Source: Acinetobacter larvae | GTDB lineage: Bacteria > Pseudomonadota > Gammaproteobacteria > Pseudomonadales > Moraxellaceae | DNA length: 64,000 nt | NCBI RefSeq assembly: GCF_001704115.1 | Contig: NZ_CP016895.1 | Coordinates: 1,798,001-1,862,000, forward strand | Direction: 5' to 3' | Part shown: positions 25,617-35,443 of the stretch, one piece after another | Layout: every line of letters starts with the position of its first letter | Position numbering within the stretch: the stretch's first letter is position 1 | Translations under genes and position numbers: made by a program | Notes under the pieces: model-generated | What the model was told of the DNA's origin: nothing | The model's input: the letters and a program-made list of their open reading frames with translations, nothing else | Database searches by the model: none

Positions 25617-26707
25617 CGGGCATATTGGACCATGATTTGAATAAACACGCTTCTGAGCAACAGCCACAGTTAGATCATGTGCAAGATGCCTTGATCGTTG
25701 AAATGATTTCAGATTGGCTGATTCAAATTCATGGTGAACAGGGACAAGCACGACAACAAGCTGAACACGCCTATCAACAATGGAAGTTACAACATCCAGA
25801 TGATGTGCATATTGCTGAAAAAATTGAAGAGAGCTTTGCCCAAATGCTGTTATTACAGCAGCAATCGATAGCACATAAAAAAATTATGCAGCCTTTATTT
25901 CAAAATGCGCATAAAAATAATAAAACGGGCAAAGGCAGACAACGCATTAAATATGGTGTGTTCGCACTGCTAGGCATGTTACCCATTGCACTTTATCTCC
26001 AGCAGAATTCACCAGGTTATTTATTGGCAGATATACACAGTAATACTGGAGAATGGCGCACAGAAATTTTAGCCGATGGGACGCAGATTACTTTAAAAAA
26101 TAAAACTGCCTTTAATGTGGATTATTCCAAACAGCAACGTGTGATTCAACTGATTCAGGGTGATATTTTAGTCCACGTCGCAGCAGACCCAACACGGCCA
26201 TTTAGCGTACAAGTCGAACAGGGTTCAATCCGTGCTTTAGGCACTCAGTTTAGTGTGCATTATGCGGCAGATCATACCGATTTAATCATGTTGGAATCGA
26301 AAGTATTATTGCGTTCAAATACACAGCAGCTCGATCAAAACCGCTTACAGCAAAAACAATTGATTGTGGGACAACGTGCGTATTTAACCGCTTCTGGCAT
26401 TCAAACTTTGCCCAATGTTGATGTTGAAAATATTCGCTATCAGTGGAATAAACAGACATTGGTTGCAGAAGAACGACCTTTACTCGATGTTTTAGCTGAA
26501 TTAGATCAGCACCATCGTGGCAAGATTTATTATGACCGCAAAAAAATGGCAAAAATACGTGTTACAGCGGTGGTGCCATTAAATCACAGTGCCAATGCTA
26601 TGCAGCTTTTACAACAGGCATTGCCGCAATTAACGGTAAAACACATTGCAAATTATGTGTATTGGGTAGATATAGCCAATCCCGATACCACAGCTACACA
26701 AAATTAA
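25589..26707 (+). CDS. FecR-like anti-sigma/signal-transducing protein
   Basis: About 372 residues if the TTG at 25589 is used; a later start near 25625 is possible. The N-terminal cytoplasmic part (about 35-90, ALIVEMISDWLIQIHGEQ and EHAYQQWKLQHPDD) is the sigma-binding DUF4880 region. A single membrane helix follows (about 115-135, YGVFALLGMLPIALYL). The periplasmic FecR domain shows GEWRTEILADGTQITL, LNSD-like NKTAFNVDYS and RPFSVQVEQGSIRALGTQF. The end resembles an STN-binding tail (KIRVTAVVPLNH). It overlaps the sigma-factor gene by 28 bp and precedes its receptor. Such proteins relay the receptor's substrate signal to the sigma factor. Confidence 0.88.
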   Translation: MPIRIHQRLTGILDHDLNKHASEQQPQLDHVQDALIVEMISDWLIQIHGEQGQARQQAEHAYQQWKLQHPDDVHIAEKIEESFAQMLLLQQQSIAHKKIMQPLFQNAHKNNKTGKGRQRIKYGVFALLGMLPIALYLQQNSPGYLLADIHSNTGEWRTEILADGTQITLKNKTAFNVDYSKQQRVIQLIQGDILVHVAADPTRPFSVQVEQGSIRALGTQFSVHYAADHTDLIMLESKVLLRSNTQQLDQNRLQQKQLIVGQRAYLTASGIQTLPNVDVENIRYQWNKQTLVAEERPLLDVLAELDQHHRGKIYYDRKKMAKIRVTAVVPLNHSANAMQLLQQALPQLTVKHIANYVYWVDIANPDTTATQN

Positions 26708-26893
26708 AATTAATCAAAAAAAAATCAAAAAAAATCAAAAAATAGGTTCCAGTTTTTGGCTTCTCAATTGTCATAGTGATTAAAAGCAGCAATGGTGGCG
26801 AGTGAAATCGATCATGGTTGTTGTGCTTGGGCATTGTGGTGATTTTTTCTGATCACAATAAATAATGAATCCGTATATTTTTAGGGGCTGCTT

Positions 26894-29341
26894 ATGTTGC
26901 AGATTAAACCGCTCGCATTGGCTTTACATTTAATGATTCTCGGAAGTGGAGGATTATATTTAAATACCGCATATGCATCACCAGCATTAAAAACCTATCA
27001 TGTCGATGCAGGAAGTTTATCCAATGTCTTAACAAAATTTGCCCAACAATCAGGTACGGCGATTATCGTCGATGCAAATAAAATAAAGGGCATACAGAGT
27101 GTAGGTGTACAAGGTCAGTATTCAGTCGAACAAGGTTTTGCTGAACTTTTAAAAGGTACAAATTATCACGTTGTTAAAACCACTCAGGGCTATATTTTAA
27201 GAGCAGATTCCCTATCTGAAACACAGGCGACAGGCGCATTGGCAGCAGGTGGACAAGATATTGTAGAACTTGAAAAAATTAGTTTATATGCTCGAAATAG
27301 CAAGCAAAATTCTGATGTTGCAGAATTACCGATTATTCAATTACAGGCTGACGACCAGAGCTATGTCGCCAAACAAGTCAGTATTGGTAAAATAAATCAA
27401 AGCTTAAAAGAAATCCCCCAGTCGGTTTCAGTTATTAAAAAACAGCAGATTGAAGACCAAGGTTTTAACACCATGGCAGATACTTTAAATCAAGCGACCG
27501 GGGTAATTGCCTATGGTTATAGTGGCTCAGAAAATTATCAAGTCCGTTTTGCCGATGCCAATGTGCAGGTTAATGGTGTTCCTCAAGCCAATAATATTTC
27601 CAATGAAGATCCCGCACTCTATGAACAGATCGAGATATTGCGTGGTCCTTCTGGCTTATTAACTGGCAGTGGTAATCCCAGTGGTTCCATCAACTTTGTA
27701 CGTAAACGCCCTGTGGCCGATACCTCAGCGTCATTTGCATTAAGCGCCGGTTCATGGGGAAGTTATCGTAGTGAGTTTGATGTTAGTGATCAATTAGATC
27801 AGGAGGGACGTTTAAGGGCACGTTTGATTGGTATTCGAGACCATAAAGGTAAGTTCAGAAACGATGAGAAAGATGATGATAAAACCACGCTCTATGCCGC
27901 GGTAGATTATGATTTAACTGAGCGCGCGACTTTTGGTTTGGCGACAACTTATATTCAACAAGAATATATTAATTTTTGGGGATTACCGCAATTTCTAGAT
28001 GGGCGTGTACCCGATCGTAAAGATTTTGCCGGGTATAATAAATTATCAAAGTTAGAACAAAAACAAATTGCCGCTGATTTTAGCTACCATTTTGATAACC
28101 AATGGATTGCCAAAGCAGCCTATAACTATAATCGTATCAATCATAATAACTATGGCACTTATGCCTCTGAGGGAATGGATGTCAATGGACGAACAACTGC
28201 CAATGTTGGATATATTGAACAAGAATATACCAACACATCTTTTGATATTAATCTATCTGGACCAGTGCAATTATGGGGCAGAGAACATCAATTGCTCTTG
28301 GGATATAACCAATGGAAAAGTGATTCCCTCAGTGGTGCAAGATATGTCAAAATTCCCGATTGGGATATTTTACATCATCATGACTATAGTGCTTATATCG
28401 ATTCAAATATTCTCAATAGTGGTAATAGCCTGACCCAACAATCTGGTATTTATGCCTCTGCCAAATTAAAAGTATTGGATCCATTGACGGTGATTATTGG
28501 CGGGCGTTGGTCTGATTATCGTATGAAAGAGCGTACCGTTGGACAAAATGCGACGCCTTGGCAAAAAAGTGATGCACAAGCCAAGGGGGAATTTACACCG
28601 TATCTTGGCATAGTATGGGATATTAACCCGCAATTTACCTGGTATGCCAGTTATGCCGATTCATTTGTACCTCAGTCACAACAAAACTTTGAAGCCAAAA
28701 CCTTAGACCCAAGAATAGGATGGCAAATAGAAACTGGAGTGAAAGCAGATTTCTTAGATGGTGCATTAACAACCAATGCGGCAATCTTTCAAATCCGCGA
28801 TAAAAATCGTTCAATGTTAGATCCCGACCACGTTGGCTGCGCGGGTTCAGCAACTGGTGAATGTTATCGTGCTGCGGGTGAAGTGCAATCTAGGGGGATC
28901 GAGTTAGAGATTGTTGGTAAACCGACAGATCAGTTCAATCTCAGTGCAAGTTATACCTATAACGATATTAAAACTTTATCTGACAGTGATCCTGAAAATG
29001 TCGGTCGACGTTTTGGTGCCGATGCAATTCCCAAACAAATGTTTAAGCTTTGGACACTGTATAAATTTGATGAACGTTATCTAAATGGGGCATTGCATGG
29101 TTTTGATGCTGGCTTTGGTGTACAGGCTCAGAGCAATACCTACAATACCACGACAACACGTCCCGGTTTTAGCACATTTTCAATGCGTATAGGCTATGAG
29201 ATTAATCCATATTGGCAGGCATCTTTACAGGTCAATAACCTGTTGGATAAAAGCTATTTGACTTATCCTGGTAATGCTAACTTTTATAATATTTATGCAG
29301 CGCCCCGTAATGTCATGTTGACACTACGGGCAAAATATTAA
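26894..29341 (+). CDS. TonB-dependent siderophore receptor with STN signalling domain (FecA/FpvA-like)
   Basis: An 815-residue outer-membrane protein. The signal peptide ends near TAYASPA (about 30). The periplasmic STN domain (about 35-112) reads YHVDAGSLSNVLTKFAQQSG and QGQYSVEQGFAELLKG. The plug domain (about 165-270) contains SLKEIPQSVSVIKKQQIED and EILRGPSGLLTGSGNPSG. The rest is a 22-strand beta-barrel of the TonB-siderophore class, ending with aromatic LRAKY. The STN domain and the adjacent sigma/anti-sigma pair make it the sensor of a FecI-FecR-FecA-type circuit. The ligand is unknown; similarity in the plug is to hydroxamate/catecholate-type receptors. Confidence 0.9.
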   Translation: MLQIKPLALALHLMILGSGGLYLNTAYASPALKTYHVDAGSLSNVLTKFAQQSGTAIIVDANKIKGIQSVGVQGQYSVEQGFAELLKGTNYHVVKTTQGYILRADSLSETQATGALAAGGQDIVELEKISLYARNSKQNSDVAELPIIQLQADDQSYVAKQVSIGKINQSLKEIPQSVSVIKKQQIEDQGFNTMADTLNQATGVIAYGYSGSENYQVRFADANVQVNGVPQANNISNEDPALYEQIEILRGPSGLLTGSGNPSGSINFVRKRPVADTSASFALSAGSWGSYRSEFDVSDQLDQEGRLRARLIGIRDHKGKFRNDEKDDDKTTLYAAVDYDLTERATFGLATTYIQQEYINFWGLPQFLDGRVPDRKDFAGYNKLSKLEQKQIAADFSYHFDNQWIAKAAYNYNRINHNNYGTYASEGMDVNGRTTANVGYIEQEYTNTSFDINLSGPVQLWGREHQLLLGYNQWKSDSLSGARYVKIPDWDILHHHDYSAYIDSNILNSGNSLTQQSGIYASAKLKVLDPLTVIIGGRWSDYRMKERTVGQNATPWQKSDAQAKGEFTPYLGIVWDINPQFTWYASYADSFVPQSQQNFEAKTLDPRIGWQIETGVKADFLDGALTTNAAIFQIRDKNRSMLDPDHVGCAGSATGECYRAAGEVQSRGIELEIVGKPTDQFNLSASYTYNDIKTLSDSDPENVGRRFGADAIPKQMFKLWTLYKFDERYLNGALHGFDAGFGVQAQSNTYNTTTTRPGFSTFSMRIGYEINPYWQASLQVNNLLDKSYLTYPGNANFYNIYAAPRNVMLTLRAKY

Positions 29342-29365
29342 CGCTAGATTATTGACCGTATCTAA

Positions 29366-29400
29366 ATACATGATTCCCATAGACCATGGGGATTATGTAT
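29366..29400 (+). terminator. Long hairpin after the STN receptor gene
   Basis: ATACATGATTCCCAT and ATGGGGATTATGTAT pair over 15 bp with two G-T pairs around a 5-base loop. It lacks a T tract, so it may be a terminator or an mRNA 3' protector. Confidence 0.5.
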
Positions 29401-29700
29401 TGATGCGGGAGAGAGCACATTAAAACCCAAAGCACACGATTAAAATCAGCTCGCTCTAACTCAGTCAAAACAATCAAAATGCAAAATAGTCAAAACAAAA
29501 ACATCTCCTAATTTACTCCACAAATAACGCTTTTTAGCAGCATTTGAAACAGAAAATATACAGAGCTGATTTTTATGTAGCCTCAATTCCCTGATTTTAA
29601 TTTTAATATTTTTTTGATTTACAAGAGATTTATTAAAAAGTATAGGCAGATGTTTGATTTATGGTGTTACATAAAAAGCTTAGAACAATTCTATTATTCA

Positions 29701-29719
29701 AATGATAATTCTTATCATT
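29701..29719 (+). promoter_or_regulatory. Fur box upstream of the second TonB receptor
   Basis: AATGATAA-TTC-TTATCATT is a perfect palindrome with 8-bp arms, very close to the Fur consensus. Confidence 0.75.
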
Positions 29720-29945
29720 CATCTAGATGATAGCGCTATATTTTTTTGTGATGTTTACCGTTAAACCACAAGCTATAGCCGGAATATTGCATGACTTTGA
29801 TGCGCCTTGAATAGGCGTCTATTTTATTATCTCTGTTGGCTATGATTTAGCATTTATTGAGATGGTGATGCATATTCCAGCTGCTATCAGGTCTATATTT
29901 TTTGATGATGTTCTTTTTGATTTTTTGATCCGCTTTGGAAATCTT

Positions 29946-32183
29946 ATGCGTATATTTAAGCTTTGCCCTATGGCTGTCGCACTTTTAGTCGCAACTTCGA
30001 CTTTTGCCCAGCAACAAAATGCTTCATTAGAATCAATCATGCAATTACCAACCATTGTTGTTTCTGCTTCAGGTTATGAACAAGATATTAAAAAAGCTCC
30101 CGCCAGTATTACTGTTATTACTGCAGAGGATTTACAGAAAAAAGGTGCCACCAATATTGCTGATGTTTTAACAGATGTGCCTGGTGTCGATGTCCGAAAT
30201 GGTCAAGGTAAAACAGGTGGTTTAAATATTCAAATGCGTGGTTTAAATCAGGCATACACCTTGATCTTAATTGATGGTCAGCGTCAAAATACCTCGGGTG
30301 ATATTTCACCCAATGGTTTTGGTGAGTATTCCACCAGTTTTATGCCACCAATGTCCGCAATTGAGCGCATTGAGGTAATTCGTGGACCAATGTCGACTTT
30401 ATATGGTTCAGATGCCATGGGCGGTGTTATTAATATTATTACCAAAAAAGTTAGCGATGAATGGCATGGCGGTTTAAGTGCAGAACATACTTTTCAAGAA
30501 AATAGCGCAATTGGTAATAGTGCAAAAACCAGTGCGGTCATCAGCGGTCCATTATTAAAAGATCGTTTAGGGGTGCAATTACGGGGTGATTTTTATCATC
30601 GCGATCAGTCTGATCGTTTGGTTACACCGACCAAGGATATTACTATTGGTTCACAAGGACGAGATCCACGCAATGTTGAAGCGGATAATTTTAGCCTAGG
30701 CTCCAAGCTCAATTATAAAATTAACGACGATTATAATGCTTGGGTCGATTATGATTATGCTCAGCAACGCTATGATAACCGTGATGGTCGCTTAGGTGAG
30801 TTATATGAATATAAACGTACTGGCGGTATTGCCAATATTGGCTCTTATGCAGATGAATTAAAATTTTTACGTCATCGTATTTCTACAGGTTTAGATGCAG
30901 ATCTAGCATGGGGGCAATGGAAAACATTTGCTTCACAAGTTAAATCAGAACAAAAAGGGCGTCGTTTACCGATTGGTCAAGCTGCCGATTTTAATTATTA
31001 CTCAGATGGCTCTCAAGCACGGCAACTGGAAACCAAAGATATTACCTTAGACAGCCGTCTAATTATGCCATTAGCACAACATAAACTGACGGTCGGTACA
31101 GAATATAAAAACAACCAAACCATCGATGGCGCTGCAGGACAGGGACAAAAATTTAAACAACATTCTTGGTCAGTTTTTGCTGAAGATGAATGGAGTTTAT
31201 TAGATAATTTAGCATTTACCTTTGGTGGTCGTTATGAGCATCATAGTGCTTTTGGTGGGCATTTTACCCCTCGAGCCTATCTGGTTTGGAATGCACATGA
31301 CTATGTTACCTTAAAAGGTGGTGTCAGCACTGGATATAAAGTACCAACAGCCAACGATTTACATGATGGGATTAATGGTTTTACTGCACAAGGTCGTTCC
31401 GTGATTTTAGGCAATAAAGATTTAAAACCAGAAAAAACCACCAACTATGAGTTGGCAATGGTATTTGATAACTTAACGAATTTTAGTTTAACCACGACCG
31501 GTTTCTATACGCAATTTAAAGACATTATTGTGAGTAATGCCAATATTGTGGAAAACTGTTTGTGGGCGGACCGTCCAGCAGGACAAGCGGCGGCAAGCAA
31601 TTGTATGAGAGTCGGGAACTTTGATTATCAACAAAACTTTGGTTTTAAAGGCAATGCCGATAAAGCGAAAAGCTACGGGGTAGAATTCAGTGCGCGTTAT
31701 GAGATTAGCCCGCAATTTAATGTCAAAGCGAATTATACATGGATGGAATCCGAAATTACTTCTGGTAAAAGCAAAGGGCAAGCCATTGAGAATACCCCTA
31801 AACATGCAGCCAATTTAACCGGCACATGGTTGGTCAATGATCAATTCTCTACCTGGTTGGAAACAGAATATAAAGCAAAACGTTTACGTTTTACCGATCC
31901 AAACAGTAGTGTCGATACTATTCGTGAAGCAGATGTCACCCATAACCAATTAAAAGCTTATGCTTTACTGAATTTAGGTGCTGCTTATAAAGTGAATTCA
32001 CAAGTGACCTTATCGGCACGGGTAAATAATTTGCTCAATAAAGATTTTGGTGACTATAAAACTTTTCAAAATAGCCGCGGTGAAAGCGTGAATGCGTTTT
32101 TATATCAAAAGACTGGACGATCAACAGAAGGAACCTATATCCCAGACCGCAATTATTGGTTAGCGCTAAGTTATAACTTCTAA
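29946..32183 (+). CDS. TonB-dependent receptor (FepA/CirA-like), no STN domain
   Basis: A 745-residue outer-membrane receptor from MRIFKLCPMAVALLVA. The ATG at 29946 is preferred because it begins a clean signal peptide (cleavage near TFAQQQ) and follows GGAAA; the frame is open back to 29862. The plug (about 35-155) has PTIVVSASGYEQDIKKAPAS, DVPGVDVRNGQG, IQMRGLNQAYTLILIDGQR and IEVIRGPMSTLYGSDAMGGV. The barrel includes YKVPTANDLHDG and LKPEKTTNYELAM, and ends LALSYNF. The architecture and plug motifs are those of catecholate/enterobactin or colicin I-type receptors. Fur control is suggested by the palindrome 245 bp upstream. A terminator follows. Confidence 0.9.
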   Translation: MRIFKLCPMAVALLVATSTFAQQQNASLESIMQLPTIVVSASGYEQDIKKAPASITVITAEDLQKKGATNIADVLTDVPGVDVRNGQGKTGGLNIQMRGLNQAYTLILIDGQRQNTSGDISPNGFGEYSTSFMPPMSAIERIEVIRGPMSTLYGSDAMGGVINIITKKVSDEWHGGLSAEHTFQENSAIGNSAKTSAVISGPLLKDRLGVQLRGDFYHRDQSDRLVTPTKDITIGSQGRDPRNVEADNFSLGSKLNYKINDDYNAWVDYDYAQQRYDNRDGRLGELYEYKRTGGIANIGSYADELKFLRHRISTGLDADLAWGQWKTFASQVKSEQKGRRLPIGQAADFNYYSDGSQARQLETKDITLDSRLIMPLAQHKLTVGTEYKNNQTIDGAAGQGQKFKQHSWSVFAEDEWSLLDNLAFTFGGRYEHHSAFGGHFTPRAYLVWNAHDYVTLKGGVSTGYKVPTANDLHDGINGFTAQGRSVILGNKDLKPEKTTNYELAMVFDNLTNFSLTTTGFYTQFKDIIVSNANIVENCLWADRPAGQAAASNCMRVGNFDYQQNFGFKGNADKAKSYGVEFSARYEISPQFNVKANYTWMESEITSGKSKGQAIENTPKHAANLTGTWLVNDQFSTWLETEYKAKRLRFTDPNSSVDTIREADVTHNQLKAYALLNLGAAYKVNSQVTLSARVNNLLNKDFGDYKTFQNSRGESVNAFLYQKTGRSTEGTYIPDRNYWLALSYNF

Positions 32184-32273
32184 AGCATTCTTGCTCTGAT
32201 ACGCTTATTTTTATAGCTCAGTGTGTATTCCTGCTTTTGTACTGAGTATATTGAGTAGCTTAAGCACATATTC

Positions 32274-32303
32274 AAAAGAGGCTGTCATATGATAGCCTCT
32301 TTT
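32274..32303. terminator. Bidirectional terminator between receptor and desulfurase copy 2
   Basis: AAAAGAGGCT and AGCCTCTTTT form a perfect 10-bp stem with flanking A and T runs, between convergent genes. Confidence 0.85.
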
Positions 32304-32362
32304 GCGTTATACGCTTTCCCTTTCGGGGTATTTAAGCGATTTCGGTTTAGAGGTGCAGACAT

Positions 32363-34351
32363 CTATCTCAATTGTATTGATCTACGCTGCTTAATTTGTG
32401 TGAGTTGCTGTAATACCGCAACCATGCTGTCAATTTCCTCTGTCGTATTATAAAAAGCCAAAGAGGGTCGTACCGTTTGTTCAACACCAAAACGCCGTAA
32501 AATTGGTTGAGCACAATGATGTCCAGATCGTACAGCGATTCCATGTTGATTGAGAGCCTGCCCAACTTGTTCAGTACTAAAGCCATCCAGTGTAAAGGAC
32601 AAGACACTTGCTTTCTGTTTTGCCGTACCAATAGGGCGTAGTCCTGCTACACTCCGCAGTGCATATTGACCATATTGCAATAAATCATGCTCATAACGTG
32701 CAATATTGTCTATTCCAATCGCCTCGACATACTCTAAGGCAGCGCCTAAGCCAACAGCATCGGCGATATTGCCTGTGCCTGCTTCAAATTTATTGGGGGC
32801 GGGCTGATAAATCACCTGCTCAAAGGTGACATCTTGAATCATATTCCCGCCACCTTCCCATACCGGCATACTGTCTAATAATTCTGCTTTGGCATACACC
32901 ACACCGATGCCCGTAGGTGCAAAGACTTTATGCCCAGAAAAGACAAAAAAATCGGCATCCAGTGCTTGTACATTGGTAGGTAAATGAGAGACTGACTGTG
33001 CGCCGTCTACCAATACTCGAACACCGTTGGCATGGGCCAATTGAATCACCTCGGCAATTGGGGTAATTGTACCGAGTGCATTCGATACTTGGGTTATTGC
33101 AATCAGTTTGGTCCGTTTATTAATGAGCTGTGCCAGTGCTGACACCATAATTTGCCCATCATCATCCACAGGGATGATACGTAATTTTGCACCAGTTTTT
33201 TGACTCAATTGATACCACGGCACAATATTGGCATGGTGCTCAAGATGGGAAAGAATAATTTCATCACCTGCCGCAATGTTCTGTTCTCCCCAGCTTTTGG
33301 CGATTAAATTGATCCCTTCCGTGGTTCCGCGTACAAAGATAATGTCCCGAACCGACGGCGCACCAATAAAACGTGCAACGACTTGGCGTGCATGTTCATA
33401 AGCATCTGTAGCCCGTGCAGCAAGCTCATGCGCTGCGCGATGAATATTGGAATTTTCATATTGATAAAAATGAGCAATACGATCAATCACCACTTGCGGT
33501 TTATGGGTGGTCGCAGCATTATCTAGCCAGATTAAGGGATGACCATGTACCCGTTGCTGTAAAATTGGAAAATCACGACGGATCGCCTGTACATCAAATG
33601 ATCGCAGCCCATCGCCAGAGCGCTGCAAGGGTGTTGCTAACGGATCAATAGATGTCTTGTGATGGGCTACATCCACATGAGCATGATCTAAAAAATAGAA
33701 TTGTTGCTCCTGTTGCTGTGGTCGATTCAAAGGATTGGCATAGCCTGCTGTTTGAGGCAGTGTGGTAGCATCTGTTGCAGAAGGCTGTTGTTGAGCCGTG
33801 TGCTGAACTGCTGTATTTGCTGCCGTTGCTGTGCTTTGATCAGTTTGTGCAAAGTTTAAAAAATAAAAAGGCGCATCATGACTTGGCTTGGCGTCATTTA
33901 AATCGAGTTGTGGAATCGCATGGCTATGCGCACCAATCGAGGTAAAATGAGGCTCTAGCGGAGGGCGGGGTAAATTTGCCCCCCCAATAATCGGTGCAGA
34001 TGCAATCGCTCGTCGTTCTGGGTTATCAGGATAAAGTGGAATTTGCGTGGGATATTCCTGATTTAAACTTTTTTGATAAGCAATATTGGGGGCGCGTCCA
34101 CTCAAAGCACTGAGCGGTTCCGCTGCTTGTGGTGGATGCGGGGGTGGGGTGATATTCGCTGCATCTACGTTTAGCTCCGAATGTTGTCCAGTAGTGGAGG
34201 TTGTATTGAGGGGCGACTGTTCTGCAAACAATGCAGTGGCGAGTCGCGCCAAAGTTGCTTCGTCAGGCAGATGTGCTGGCGGGCTAAATGCCGCCAGATC
34301 TGATGTATCCTGTTTTAGCTGAGAATTATTTGTATATAACTGGGTAGTCAT
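32363..34351 (-). CDS. Encapsulated cysteine desulfurase (family 2A cargo), copy 2
   Basis: A 662-residue paralogue of the desulfurase at 12467-14239. The SufS-like core begins near IRRDFPILQQRVHG (about 263) with the PLP lysine in VFSGHKVFAPTG and the catalytic Cys in VRSGHHCAQPILRRFGV. The N-terminal extension is about 260 residues, some 70 longer than in copy 1. It is rich in Ala, Pro, Gln and Thr and carries the aromatic island twice: PFYFLNFAQ and QFYFLDHAH. The island LARLATALFAEQSP matches LNRMADAFFAALSP of copy 1. The start at 34351 follows GGAGGT inside the shell gene, giving the same 26-bp overlap as in copy 1. The core is highly conserved while the extension has diverged. Confidence 0.9.
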   Translation of the reverse strand: MTTQLYTNNSQLKQDTSDLAAFSPPAHLPDEATLARLATALFAEQSPLNTTSTTGQHSELNVDAANITPPPHPPQAAEPLSALSGRAPNIAYQKSLNQEYPTQIPLYPDNPERRAIASAPIIGGANLPRPPLEPHFTSIGAHSHAIPQLDLNDAKPSHDAPFYFLNFAQTDQSTATAANTAVQHTAQQQPSATDATTLPQTAGYANPLNRPQQQEQQFYFLDHAHVDVAHHKTSIDPLATPLQRSGDGLRSFDVQAIRRDFPILQQRVHGHPLIWLDNAATTHKPQVVIDRIAHFYQYENSNIHRAAHELAARATDAYEHARQVVARFIGAPSVRDIIFVRGTTEGINLIAKSWGEQNIAAGDEIILSHLEHHANIVPWYQLSQKTGAKLRIIPVDDDGQIMVSALAQLINKRTKLIAITQVSNALGTITPIAEVIQLAHANGVRVLVDGAQSVSHLPTNVQALDADFFVFSGHKVFAPTGIGVVYAKAELLDSMPVWEGGGNMIQDVTFEQVIYQPAPNKFEAGTGNIADAVGLGAALEYVEAIGIDNIARYEHDLLQYGQYALRSVAGLRPIGTAKQKASVLSFTLDGFSTEQVGQALNQHGIAVRSGHHCAQPILRRFGVEQTVRPSLAFYNTTEEIDSMVAVLQQLTQIKQRRSIQLR

Positions 34352-35261
34352 GATATTTGTCCACCTCCACATCATCTAAAACAGCCAAAGCATCTTCTGT
34401 TAATACCGCCAAAGAGCAATACAATGAAATGAGGTATGAGGCAATTGCATTACGGTTGATACCCATAAAACGTACAGATAACCCAGGAGATTGCTCTCCA
34501 GCTAAGCCCGGCTGAAAGAGCCCAACAATGCCTTGACGTTTTTCACCGACTCTCAATAATAAAATTTTACTTTTGCCATCTTCTACTGCGATTTTATTGG
34601 ATGGAATCAGTGGAATACCACGCCAAGTGATAAATTGTGAGCCAAATAAACTAACTGTTGGTGGCGGTACACCACGGCGCGTACATTCACGTCCAAAAGC
34701 CGCAATTGCATCAGGGTGTGCCAGAAAAAAACCAGGTTCTTTCCAAACTTTACGGAGTAAATCATCTAAATCGTCTGGTGTCGGTGGACCATTTAAAGTT
34801 GCAATACGTTGTTCATCTGCAACACTTGCCAATAAACCATATTCGGGATTATTAATCAGTTCGCTTTCTTGACGTTCTTTAATGGTTTCAATCGTGAGCC
34901 GTAATTGTTCTTTGATTTGATCATGCGGGCTACTATATAAGTCGGCAACACGGGTATGTATATCTAAAATGGTTGAGACACCATTCAAAAAGTACTCACG
35001 TGCCTGTGGGTCATAGTCAACAAAGGTTTGTGGTAAGCTGGCTTGGTCTCGTTGAGTACAGGCAACTTGAATGTCTTCCGTATTATTAACGCGGTTAACA
35101 CGATAAATACCAGCTTCTACGGGCACCCATTGTAAGAAATGCGTCAACCAACGGGGGCTAATGGTTGCCAGTTGTGGTGCAGTTTTGCTGGCATTGGCCA
35201 GCTGGCGCGCAGCATGATCGCCTAAAGCCAATTGCGATTTATCAATCGAGGTATTCGTCAT
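34326..35261 (-). CDS. Family 2A encapsulin shell protein (SrpI-like), copy 2
   Basis: A 311-residue shell protein very close to copy 1 along its whole length. Long identical blocks include ADLYSSPHDQIKEQLRLT, NPEYGLLASVAD, GRECTRRGVPPPTVSLFG and VGEKRQGIVGLFQPG. Differences cluster at the N-terminus (MTNTSIDKSQLALG against MTTYNDKSQHSLG) and in a few surface positions such as the last residues (DYPVIYK against DYPTNYR). Because shell contacts appear conserved, the two proteins might co-assemble. There is no acetyltransferase gene directly upstream here; the co-oriented acetyltransferase and rhodanese lie 9 kb further, beyond the iron block. Confidence 0.93.
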   Translation of the reverse strand: MTNTSIDKSQLALGDHAARQLANASKTAPQLATISPRWLTHFLQWVPVEAGIYRVNRVNNTEDIQVACTQRDQASLPQTFVDYDPQAREYFLNGVSTILDIHTRVADLYSSPHDQIKEQLRLTIETIKERQESELINNPEYGLLASVADEQRIATLNGPPTPDDLDDLLRKVWKEPGFFLAHPDAIAAFGRECTRRGVPPPTVSLFGSQFITWRGIPLIPSNKIAVEDGKSKILLLRVGEKRQGIVGLFQPGLAGEQSPGLSVRFMGINRNAIASYLISLYCSLAVLTEDALAVLDDVEVDKYHDYPVIYK

Positions 35262-35443
35262 GAAGGATTATTCCTGTTATCTAGTCATTTTTGTGCAAAT
35301 AAGTCTAATTTTAAAAAATCATTTTAAACCTTGTACTTATCAGGAATAGACTAAGCTGCTTCGTCACATGATAAAAATATGAATACCTTATAAGCTATTG
35401 AAATAAATATAATAATATTTTTAATGATATAGAATGCTGTATT

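Larger units (their letters stand above)
29342..29945. other. Intergenic region between two receptor genes
   Basis: No gene seen. It holds the hairpin at 29366-29400 after the first receptor and a Fur box at 29701-29719 before the second. The rest is AT-rich and unremarkable. Confidence 0.55.

Noticed and set aside
26707..26746. Repeated ATCAAAAAAA units after the FecR gene
   Set aside because: Simple A-rich slippage repeat; no evidence of a functional element, and no terminator stem precedes it.
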